Below, piece after piece: positions 1 through 8,700 of a stretch of DNA of 64,000 bases (its first letter is position 1; each line of letters opens with the position of its first letter). The DNA comes from Chitinimonas arctica (GTDB lineage Bacteria > Pseudomonadota > Gammaproteobacteria > Burkholderiales > Chitinimonadaceae): positions 4,960,001-5,024,000 of the forward strand of contig NZ_CP041730.1 in the NCBI RefSeq assembly GCF_007431345.1. The letters run 5' to 3'. The notes under the pieces are model-generated. The model was not told where the DNA came from, ran no database searches, and saw nothing but the letters and a program-made list of their open reading frames with translations. Made by a program: the position numbers and the translations under genes.

Positions 1-561
1 GAGCTGGACGAAAGCGTGCGGGCGGCCCGCGAGGCGGGTTGCGCGCAGCTGATCCTGCTCAAGTGCACCAGTACCTATCCCGCTACGCCGGCCAATACCC
101 ATCTACGTACCATTCCACACCTGCGCGACCTGTTTGGCTGCGAGGTCGGCCTGAGCGACCACACCATGGGGGTGGGCGCATCGGTTGCCGCGGTGGCATT
201 GGGCGCGACCGTGCTGGAGAAGCATTTCACCCTGCGGCGCGCCGATGGTGGCGTCGATGCCAGTTTTTCGCTGGAGCCGGACGAAATGGCCGCCCTGGTG
301 GTGGAAACCGAGCGGGCCTGGCAGGCCTTGGGCCAGGTGCAATACGGCGCCACCAGCGCCGAACAGAAGTCACTGGTATTTCGCCGCTCGCTCTATGTGG
401 TGGCGGACGTGGCGGCTGGCGAGACGCTTAGCCATGCCAATGTCCGCGCCATCCGCCCCGGCTTGGGTCTGCCGCCCAAGCACCTCGAACTGGTCATCGG
501 GCGCCGCGCCGGCCAAGCCATCAAGCGCGGCACGCCCCTGGCCTGGTCCCTGCTGGCATGA
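1..561 (+). CDS. pseI: Pseudaminic acid synthase PseI-type, 3' part only
   Basis: The reading frame is open from the window edge, so the 5' end lies outside. The visible part carries the C-terminal half of the NeuB-type TIM barrel (KCTSTYP, GLSDHT, LEKHFTL, DASFSLEP) and then a SAF/antifreeze-like domain (FRRSLYVVADVAAGE, then RPGLGLPP and RRAGQAIKRGTPL). Within the family, PseI condenses phosphoenolpyruvate with a 6-deoxy-AltdiNAc sugar to make pseudaminic acid, while NeuB makes sialic acid. The DASFSLEP stretch and the overall wording fit PseI better, but this is a family-level call. Pseudaminic acid commonly decorates polar flagellins, and flagellin genes lie about 11 kb downstream. The stop overlaps the next gene's start (ATGATG at 558), indicating translational coupling. 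Confidence 0.85.
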   Translation, partial: ELDESVRAAREAGCAQLILLKCTSTYPATPANTHLRTIPHLRDLFGCEVGLSDHTMGVGASVAAVALGATVLEKHFTLRRADGGVDASFSLEPDEMAALVVETERAWQALGQVQYGATSAEQKSLVFRRSLYVVADVAAGETLSHANVRAIRPGLGLPPKHLELVIGRRAGQAIKRGTPLAWSLLA

Positions 562-1553
562 TGCGGGCCGGCCTGATCGGCTGCGGCCGCATCGGTTGCG
601 AATTCGACAGCGATGCCGAACGGATCGGCATCTATACCCACGCCGCAGCCTGGCGCGCTGCCGAAGGCGTGGAGTTGTACGCCATCGCCGATCCCGATCC
701 GGCCAAATTGGCCAACTGCGGCGAACGCTATGCCATCCCGCTCGAACGGCGCTATACCGATCCCGCCGCCATGCTGGCCACGGAGATGCTGCAACTGGTC
801 AGCATCGCAGCGCCGGACCGGTTCCACGCAGGTCTGGCCGAACAAGCCTTGTCCACACCCGGTATGCGCGGTGTGTTGCTGGAAAAACCGCTGGCCTTGA
901 GCGTGGAGGAGGGCGCCCGCCTGGTGGAACAGGCCGCCGCTCGCCGGATCGCCCTGGCGGTGAACTATTCCCGCCGCTACTGCCCCGCCCACGAACGGGT
1001 CAGGGCCGCGCTGAGCAGTGGGAGCCTGGGACGCATCCAGCAGGTCGGCGGCTTCTATGGCAAGGGAATACGCCATAACGGCAGCCATTGGCTGGATCTG
1101 CTGCGCCATCTGCTGGGCCCGCTCGCCGCGCTGCAGGCCTGGTCCGGCGCAGCGGCCGATTTCGAGGGCGATCCCAGCCCGGATTTACGTATCCGGACGG
1201 CCCAGGGCGTTCAAGCCAGCCTGCTGGCCTGCGATCATCAAGCCTTCAGCCTGTTCGAAATGGATATCGTGGCCGAACGCGGCCGCATACGCATCCTGGA
1301 AAGCGGCCATCGCATCGAATGGTATGAAGTGGCCGACAGCCCCTATTACAGCGGCTACCGCTTGCCCGTGCTGCGCGAACAGGATGGCAGCGGCATGCGC
1401 GATCTGCTGCTGGCGGCGGTAGCGGACTTGCGCGATGCCGTGCACACCGGCCGCCAGCCGCGCTGCAATGGCCAGGATGGCCTGGCTGCCTTGCAGGCAG
1501 CCGAGGCGGCGGTCCGTTCCCTGGCGAGTGGCCGACAGGAGCCGCTCCCGTGA
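558..1553 (+). CDS. Gfo/Idh/MocA-family oxidoreductase
   Basis: A 331-residue protein with an N-terminal Rossmann fold (GLIGCGRIG near residue 6) for NAD(P) and the family EKP motif (LLEKPLALS, about residue 108), followed by the typical C-terminal alpha/beta substrate domain. Family members oxidise or reduce sugars and nucleotide sugars. Here the cytoplasmic enzyme probably modifies a sugar used in the glycosylation cluster, but the substrate cannot be read from sequence. The start overlaps the stop of the PseI gene and the end overlaps the next start (GTGA at 1550), so it sits inside one operon. Length is normal for the family. Confidence 0.85.
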   Translation: MMRAGLIGCGRIGCEFDSDAERIGIYTHAAAWRAAEGVELYAIADPDPAKLANCGERYAIPLERRYTDPAAMLATEMLQLVSIAAPDRFHAGLAEQALSTPGMRGVLLEKPLALSVEEGARLVEQAAARRIALAVNYSRRYCPAHERVRAALSSGSLGRIQQVGGFYGKGIRHNGSHWLDLLRHLLGPLAALQAWSGAAADFEGDPSPDLRIRTAQGVQASLLACDHQAFSLFEMDIVAERGRIRILESGHRIEWYEVADSPYYSGYRLPVLREQDGSGMRDLLLAAVADLRDAVHTGRQPRCNGQDGLAALQAAEAAVRSLASGRQEPLP

Positions 1554-2593
1554 CGCTGCTCAGACCGCCCCTTCTCGCGGTGGTAGCCGGCGATCCGGGC
1601 GGCGGCAATGCCATGGTGCCGGTCATCGAAGCCCTGCAGGCCGCCGGTTGGCCGCATCGCCTATACGCCTATGCCGAATCGGCCCGGCTCTGGCGCGAGC
1701 GGGGCTGGCCGGTGGCGGATGCCGCGCAGGTCGCCTTGGGCGATAGCCGCGCCGTGTTGTGCGCCAGTTCGGTCAATGCCGGGATGCACGAGCTGGACTG
1801 GATATTGGCGGCCCAAGGCGCCGGCCTGCCTTGCCTGGCCTTGCTGGATTTCTGGAGCAACTACCGGGCGCGTTTTCTGCGTGCCGGCCAGCTCTGCTTG
1901 CCCGATCTGATCGCCGTGCCGGATGGTTTGGCGCATGACGAGATGGTGGCGGCCGGTTTCCCGGCGGAAAGCCTGCTGATTTGCGGGCAACCCGCGCTGG
2001 ACAAGGTGGCACGGCACGGCGGCATGCTGACGCCCGCCCGGCGCAGTGCCTTGCGCACCGCCTGCGGCGTGGCCGATGGCCAGGCCTTGCTGCTATTCGT
2101 CTCGCAGCCGCTGCGTCTGCTGGCTACCCAGCTGAAAGAACCGCCTGCGATAGATGAGGCTGCCGCCCTGCGCGATGTCGAGGCGGCTTTGGCTAGCCTG
2201 GGGCGGCCGCTGGCACTGCGCGTCAAGCCGCATCCGCGCGAGGATCCCGCCGATTTTGCCGGAATCGGCGCGATCTGGCCCGATACCCGCCTGGCGCCGG
2301 AGGCGCTGGCTCATGATTTGCTTGTTGCATCCGATATGGTGGTAGGCATCCATTCGATGCTATTGCTGGAAGCGTGCTATCTGGGCTGCCGGGTACTCAG
2401 TTACCAACCCGGCCGACCGGCTAGCGATCCTTTACCCTCGAATCGTTCGGGCCTTAGCCGGCGCTGTGACGATCCAGCCGAGCTGGCAGCCATGCTGGCC
2501 GGAATGCTGGACGCCCCGCCGCCGGCGCCACCCGCGCTGGATGGAAAATCCGCCCAGCGCGTGCTGGCCGGATTGGCGGCCCTGCTGGCTTGA
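1550..2593 (+). CDS. Putative GT-B-fold glycosyltransferase/epimerase-like protein
   Basis: A 347-residue protein starting at GTG in overlap with the upstream stop. It begins with a glycine-rich strand-turn (VVAGDPGGGNAM) like the first Rossmann unit of GT-B proteins, and the C-terminal half has features of such folds: RVKPHPRED, then a DMVVGIHSMLLLEACYLG segment where these proteins bind a nucleotide-sugar donor. I do not recognise a named family. It could be a transferase, a PseG-like nucleotide-sugar hydrolase, or a 2-epimerase relative. Its position between a sugar oxidoreductase and a sugar aminotransferase says it works on the same glycan. The product is presumably cytoplasmic, with no signal peptide or membrane segment. 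Confidence 0.6.
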   Translation: MTLLRPPLLAVVAGDPGGGNAMVPVIEALQAAGWPHRLYAYAESARLWRERGWPVADAAQVALGDSRAVLCASSVNAGMHELDWILAAQGAGLPCLALLDFWSNYRARFLRAGQLCLPDLIAVPDGLAHDEMVAAGFPAESLLICGQPALDKVARHGGMLTPARRSALRTACGVADGQALLLFVSQPLRLLATQLKEPPAIDEAAALRDVEAALASLGRPLALRVKPHPREDPADFAGIGAIWPDTRLAPEALAHDLLVASDMVVGIHSMLLLEACYLGCRVLSYQPGRPASDPLPSNRSGLSRRCDDPAELAAMLAGMLDAPPPAPPALDGKSAQRVLAGLAALLA

Positions 2594-2621
2594 ACGAGAT
2601 GGTCTGGAGTGGTCTTGCCCG

Positions 2622-3908
2622 ATGCGGAAATTGGCTCTTCTTGGCGGCAACCCGGTACGCAGCACCCCTTTGCCCACCTATAACACGCTGGGCGCGGAGG
2701 AGCGCGCCGCCGTCAACGCCGTGCTCGATAGCGCCGTGCTGTCGCAATTTCTTGGCGCCTGGACGCCGGACTTTTACGGCGGCCAGCGGGTGCAGGCGCT
2801 GGAAAGGGCCTGGGAGGCGCATTTCGGCATCGCCCATGCGGTATCGATGAACTCCGCCACCTCCTGCCTCTATGCCGCTGTCGGCGCGCTGGGGGTGGGG
2901 CCGGGCGACGAGGTGATCGTCTCGCCTTACACCATGTCGGCCTCGGCCGTGGCGGCGGTGGTCTATGGCGCCGTTCCGGTCTTCGCCGATATCGATCCGG
3001 CCACTTTCTGCCTGACGGCCGACACCATCGCGGCGCGTATCACGCCCCGCACCCGGGCCATTATCGTGGTCGACCTGTTCGGCCAGCCGGCCGACTTCGA
3101 CGCCATCATGGCGCTGGCCCGCCGCCACGATATCAAGGTGATCGAAGACAATGCCCAAGGTCCAGGGGCACGTTATCGCGGCCGCCCCGCCGGCACCCTG
3201 GCCGATATCGGGGTGTTCAGCCTCAACTACCACAAGACCATCCACTGCGGCGAAGGCGGCATCGCCGTGTGTGCCGATGCCCGCCTGGCGGAGCGCATGC
3301 GCTTGATCCGCAACCATGCCGAGGCGGTGGTCAAGCCCAAGGGCGAGACCGAGCTGGTCAACCTGGTGGGATTCAACTACCGCATGACCGAGATCGAGGC
3401 GGCAATCGCGGCCGAGCAATTGAAAAAATTGCCGCTCCTGCTTGCCGCCCGGCAGGCCAATGCCGCCCGCCTGAGCGCCGGCCTGGCCGGACTGCCGGCC
3501 ATCACCTTGCCGTTTGTGCAGGCGGAAGTGGAACACGGTTGGTATGTCTACGCCATCAAGTACGACGCCGCCAGCGGCGGCGTGCCACGTTCCGTCGTGG
3601 CCCGCGCCCTGCGGGCCGAGGGTATCCCGGTGGGCGAGGGCTATGTCGAGCCGCTTTATCTGCAGCCCATGTACCAGCAGCGTATCGCCTTTGGCAGCGG
3701 CGGCTTCCCGTTCAGCTATCCCGGCTACCAAGGCAAGCTCGACTATGCGCGCGGCCTATGTCCCACCACCGAGCGGATGCATTTCGACTCGCTGCTGTAC
3801 GCGGATTATGTGCATGCGGGCTTGTCGGAGGCCGATGTGGACAGCATCGCCGAGGCCTGGACGAAGGTACTGGGCCAGTTGGCGCAGCTAAGCGGATTGC
3901 CGGCATGA
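2622..3908 (+). CDS. DegT/DnrJ/EryC1/StrS-family sugar aminotransferase
   Basis: PLP-dependent aminotransferase of 428 residues. The frame is open further upstream, but the ATG at 2622 (MRKLALLGGNPVR) matches the usual family start, so I chose it. Visible features: NSATSCLYAA for cofactor phosphate contacts, the VIEDNAQGPG stretch with the family's Asp, and FSLNYHKTIHCGEGG, in which Lys205 is the expected Schiff-base lysine. These enzymes transfer an amino group from glutamate to a keto-sugar nucleotide. Together with the neighbouring oxidoreductase and acetyltransferase this gives the classic oxidise/aminate/acetylate route to an acetamido sugar. Its stop overlaps the next start (ATGA at 3905). 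Confidence 0.9.
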   Translation: MRKLALLGGNPVRSTPLPTYNTLGAEERAAVNAVLDSAVLSQFLGAWTPDFYGGQRVQALERAWEAHFGIAHAVSMNSATSCLYAAVGALGVGPGDEVIVSPYTMSASAVAAVVYGAVPVFADIDPATFCLTADTIAARITPRTRAIIVVDLFGQPADFDAIMALARRHDIKVIEDNAQGPGARYRGRPAGTLADIGVFSLNYHKTIHCGEGGIAVCADARLAERMRLIRNHAEAVVKPKGETELVNLVGFNYRMTEIEAAIAAEQLKKLPLLLAARQANAARLSAGLAGLPAITLPFVQAEVEHGWYVYAIKYDAASGGVPRSVVARALRAEGIPVGEGYVEPLYLQPMYQQRIAFGSGGFPFSYPGYQGKLDYARGLCPTTERMHFDSLLYADYVHAGLSEADVDSIAEAWTKVLGQLAQLSGLPA

Positions 3909-4462
3909 GCCGCCCCAGCGCCTTTCTCCGTGGTGCGCAAATTACCCTGCGCGCCTTATGCGAGGCCGATGCCGACGGCCCCTACGCGGCTTGGCTGAAC
4001 GAGGCCGATATTTGCGCCGGCAACAGCCATCACGTCTTTCCCTATGGTCCGGAGGCGGCCCGCGACTATATCCGGGCCGCCAGGCAGCGCCAGGATAGCT
4101 TGCAGTTGGCCATCGTAAGGACGGCGGATGAGGTGCATGTCGGCAATATCGCCCTCAACCAGATCCATCCCCGCCATCGCTCGGCCGAGTTCGCGATCCT
4201 GCTGGGTGACCGCTCCGCGTGGGGCAAGGGCATCGCTAGCGAAGCAGGCAGGCTATTGTTGGCGCATGGCTTTTCCGCATTGGGCCTGCACCGGGTCTAT
4301 TGCGGCACCTTTGCCGACAATGCCGGCATGATCGCGCTGGCGGGCCGGCTGGGTATGAAGGAGGAGGGCAGGCGCAGCGAAGCCGCCTGGAAGGATGGCC
4401 GATTTGTCGATGTGGTGGAGTTCGGGGTGTTGCGCAGCGAATACCGGCCCATGCCGGTTTGA
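3905..4462 (+). CDS. GNAT-family N-acetyltransferase (RimJ/RimL-like)
   Basis: A 185-residue acetyltransferase. The start ATG overlaps the aminotransferase stop by four bases. It shows the GNAT core: the beta-strand LQLAIVRTADEVHVGNIALN, the acetyl-CoA-binding loop in DRSAWGKGIASEAGRLLL (Q/RxxGxG/A type) and the C-terminal HRVYCGTFADNAGMIALAGR segment. In sugar clusters such proteins acetylate the amino group installed by the preceding aminotransferase (PseH-like role). That role is inferred from context, because GNAT sequence alone does not fix the substrate. Confidence 0.85.
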   Translation: MSRPSAFLRGAQITLRALCEADADGPYAAWLNEADICAGNSHHVFPYGPEAARDYIRAARQRQDSLQLAIVRTADEVHVGNIALNQIHPRHRSAEFAILLGDRSAWGKGIASEAGRLLLAHGFSALGLHRVYCGTFADNAGMIALAGRLGMKEEGRRSEAAWKDGRFVDVVEFGVLRSEYRPMPV

Positions 4463-4528
4463 TGGTGGTTTTTAAGCGCACGGGTGTCTTCCCGGTAGCG
4501 CTGACCGAGAACAAGGACAGGAACGCAG

Positions 4529-5778
4529 ATGAGTGACAATAAACAAGCGCTGATCGACTTCAAGACCGATGCCTGGAAGGACGCCGGCATGGTGGCCTGG
4601 TATTCCCAGCGCATGTTCGAGAACAGCGGTACCAACCAGCTCAAGCACCAGCTGGAAATGCGTTATATCGAACGCTATGCCACCGGCCCGCGGGTGTTGG
4701 ACGTCGGTATCGGTACCGGCCGCGGCTCCATTCCTCTGGCCAAGCGCGGCATGGACGTGACCGGCATAGACAGTTCGCAGGCCATGCTGGATGAAACCCG
4801 CCGCTTGGCCGGCGAGACGCCGATGACCCTGACACCCGGCGACGTGGCCAAGCTGCCCTTGCCGGCGGCCGACTTCGACTTTCTACTGTCGCTCAATGTG
4901 GTGGTGCACTTCCCGCATTGGCGCGAGATCCTGCTGGAATGGGACCGCGTGCTCAAGCCTGGTGGCCGCATCCTGTTCGATATCCATTCGCTCGATCACC
5001 TGGAGGCGGTCTACGGGCCGGCGAGGCCACCGACAAGATGGTGGCGGCCGGCGAAGCCGCCTTCGGCAGCTATATGTCGCTGGCGCGTGCCAAGGACATC
5101 GTCGAATGGGCGGACAACCATGGCTACCGCGTGGTGGCCATCACCCCGGTGGGCGGCTTTGTCGCCAGTACCCGCAATCATTTTCTGGCCACGCTGGAAA
5201 GCCGGCATTGGTGGAACCGGCTGCTGGGCTGGATGACCACCGACCAAAAGCTATTCAATTTCGCCTTGTGGCTGGAGGAGGCGGTGGTCTGGCGACTGAC
5301 CACCGCCGCTACCGGCCGCTTTATGGTGGTACTCGACAAGGTGGACGATCCGGCCGCCAACCAGGTGTGGCTGGCGGACCACGACAGGCGCAATGCAGCG
5401 TGGCGCAATGGCGAGCTCGACGCCGCCCTGGGCAAGCTGCCCGACGATTTCGGCGCCGCGCTGGATGCCGGCCTCGGCCACCCGCGCAGTGCCTATCTGT
5501 TCTATCAGATGCTGGAGACGGTTCGCCGCCTCAATCCGGCCCTGGGGGCCGACCGCTTGGTACCGGAACGGGCCAGGCAGCTGTTCGACGACTGGCGCCT
5601 GCAGGATGATCTGGATAGCTACGCCCTCAGGCTGGCCGCCGACTGGCGCCGCGGCGGCGACTTCGGCGCCAAGTTCGAGAGCAAGGGGGTGCCCTTGGGA
5701 CCCGGCATGGAATACAACCTGTTGCGCGATGTGCTAACCGAGTACCTGAGAATTTTCCAGCAGGGAGAACAACAATGA
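4529..5778 (+). pseudogene. SAM-dependent methyltransferase gene, split by a one-base frameshift
   Basis: The N-terminal part (4529 to about 5017) is a class I methyltransferase: VLDVGIGTGRGSIPLA is motif I, followed by TGIDSS, PLPAADFDFLLS and LKPGGRILFDIHSLDHLEAVYG. It then runs into nonsense ending at 5236. The rest of the protein, beginning GEATDKMVAAGEAAFG and continuing to IFQQGEQQ at 5778, lies in the -1 frame. One extra G in the GGG at 5015-5017 would join them into a protein of roughly 416 residues. The long second frame (about 250 codons with no stop) argues for a recent mutation or an assembly error rather than old decay. The C-terminal region has no family I recognise. The end overlaps the start of the giant glycosyltransferase gene (ATGA at 5775). 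Confidence 0.7.
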
Positions 5779-8700
5779 AGCAGGGCGCAATCGTTTCCTT
5801 ACTGTGGCCGCGTTATCACTCGGTGCTGACCGCCTTCTGCCAGCGCGAACCCGGCCTGCTGGTTTTGACCCAGCAGATCTACTGGGATGCGGCCACCGCC
5901 GCCACCCTGGAGCAGCTCGGCAGTCGCTTGGTCACCCTCGAAAGCTTGCTGGACGAAGCGGCGGACCTGCGTGTCCATACCGACGTGAACACGGTGCTGA
6001 ACAAGTTGAATGGCTATTTCGCCACGCTGGGCTGGGAGGATATCAATAAGGAACTCGCCACCGAGGAAGCCGTATTCGCCGAACTGGTCAAACTGCGGGC
6101 CGATGCCGAGGTACCGGCCCAGGTCCGCCTGCTGGAAGCGCTGGAGATCGCCCAGGAGAGCCTGGATATCCGCCTCCTGGTGGTCAGCGAGGATGTCACC
6201 GCCCAATCCAAGACGGCGGTGATCTGGAGCAAGCGGCGCGAGGTGCCCAGCCTGCAACTGATGCATGGCGTGGCGCTGAGCAAGCCGTATACCGTGCATA
6301 GCCGCTTGTTCACCGACCGCCTGGCGGTGTATGGCCAGCGCGGCCTGGAAAGCTATGTCGACATCGGGGTGGATCCGCAGCAATGCTATATCGTCGGGAA
6401 TCCGGCTTGGGACGGCTATGCCGGCCGCAGCGCGGATCGGGCGGCCTGCCGCGCCAGCCTGGCCGCCCGGCATGGGCTCAATCCGGCCAAGCCCTGGATC
6501 GTGTTCGCCACCACCTGGGCCGCCTACCTGACCGCGCTGTCCGATCCCCTGGCCTTCAGCCAGACCTTGAATGTTTTCCTGGACGCCGCCGGCGCCTTGC
6601 GCGAGGCCGGCATCGAGGCCGAAATCATCATCAAATCGCGGCCGGGTTCCGGCTCGGCCGAGGATGTGGCGCCCCTGGCCTTGGCGGCGGGGTTCGCCGC
6701 CGACGATTATTGCTTTGCCATGACCCATACCGAAGACTGGGTAGTGGCCGCCGATGTCATGGTGGGCGCGGATTCGAATATCCAGGTGGAAGCCATGCAG
6801 GTCGGTACCCCGGTAGTGAACCTGCTCAATTGGTTTGGCTTGCGGCTGGGCCCCAGTTTCGATGCCGATTCGGGGGTGCTGGAAGCGACCGAAGAGGAGC
6901 TGGCGCCCATCCTGGCGCATCTATTGGCCTCGGCCGAGACGCGCGCCCATCTCTCCGCCAAGCTGCAGGCCGCCGCGCCGCGCTATAACGCGGGGGTGGA
7001 CGGGCTGGCCGGCCAGCGTACGGCCGAGTTGATGCGGCAATTGCTGCGTCCGGTCGAAGCCTCGCAATATATCTGGCAGCAATTGCTGGATGTGGCCCAT
7101 ATCGATGCTACCGGTTACCACGACGGACGCCGTCCCGACCTGGTCGATATGTTCAGCAATGAACCCAGGCTGCTGCTGGATATCGGTTGTGCCGCCGGCG
7201 GTACCGGTCTGTATTTCAAACAGAAGTATCCGGATGCCAGGGTCTGGGGCATCGAAATGAACGAAGCCGCGGCAGCCAAGGCCACGACCCGGCTGGACCG
7301 GGTGCTGGTCGGCAAGTTCGAGGACTTCGACCTGGCCTTGGAAGGTATCGAGCCGGGGACGCTGGATGCGGTGATCGTAGCCGACGTGCTGGAGCATATG
7401 TACAACCCCTGGCAGGTCTTGACCGCGCTCAAGCCGCTGCTATCGCCCCGGGCCCAGATCGTTTCCAGTATTCCCAATGTGCGCAATATCGGCCTGATGG
7501 AGGACCTGGCGCAGGGCTATTGGCGCTATGACTCGTGGGGGCTGTTGGATATCACCCATATCCGCTTCTTTACCTATAAGGAAATGCTGCGCTTCTACCA
7601 CGAGACCGGCTACCACGTGGTGCGTTCGGTGCCGGGCATCGACCCGCGCCTGGCCAATCTCTACCAGCTCTTCCTCAACAAGGTACCGTGCGATATCGAT
7701 GCGGGGCGGATGATCCTGAAGGGCGTGACGGCGGATGAGCTGGCCGAGCTGTGCGCGTTGCAGTTCTATATGCTGGTGGAACCCGGCGCCCAGGCCCTGG
7801 ATAACTACGCGCCGCCGGCCTTGCCGGCGCCGCAGCCGGCCGACCGTTATCAGCGCTTTCTGCAGGAGCATCGGTTGTCCACGCCGGAGGCCAACCTGTT
7901 CGAAGCGCGCATGGCGCAGTGGGGCAAGCACCCGCAGATCCATATCGCCATCGTCGGCACCGAAGAGACCTTGCCGGCGCTGACCACCACCATTTCCTCG
8001 CTGGCCAACCAGCTCTACTACGCGATTCGCTTTACCGTGCTGGCGCCGGTCGAGCCGCCGGCGGAATTCGTCGCCGGCGAGCGTTTCGACTGGCTACGGC
8101 ACGACGGCAATGTGCATGCCGGCCTCAATCAGTTGTTCGCGAGCTCGAGTGCCGACTGGCTGACGGTGCTGCAATGTGGCGATGAGGTGGCCGGACAAGC
8201 CTTCCTTTATTTGATGGAGGCGGCCTACAGCCACCCGGACTGGCAACTGCTGTACGCCGACGAAGACCGGATCGACGCCCCGGGCCGTTACGAGGGGCCA
8301 CATTTCAAACCGGATTTCAGCCCGGACTATTTTTACGAACTGCCCTATATCGGCGATTTTTATTTGATCAGTCGCCCATTGTTCGGCCAGATTGGCGGCT
8401 ACGACCTGAATCTGCTGGGCGCCGGCACCGCCGATCTATTGTTACGCGCCCTGGAAGCGGTGGGGGAGCAAGGCATAGGCCATGTAGCCGATGTGCTGTA
8501 TCACCGTGCGGCCAAACGCAGCCTGGATCTGTTGCCCACCGACGAATCGCTGGCCGCCGGCCGTATCGCACTGACCGACCATTTCCGCCGTACCGGCGTC
8601 GCCGCCGAGGTGGAGGCCGGCCGCTTGGCGGGCACCTACCGGGTGCGGTATCAACACCCCGATACCCCGCTGGTCAGCATCATCATCGCCACCCGCGAGC

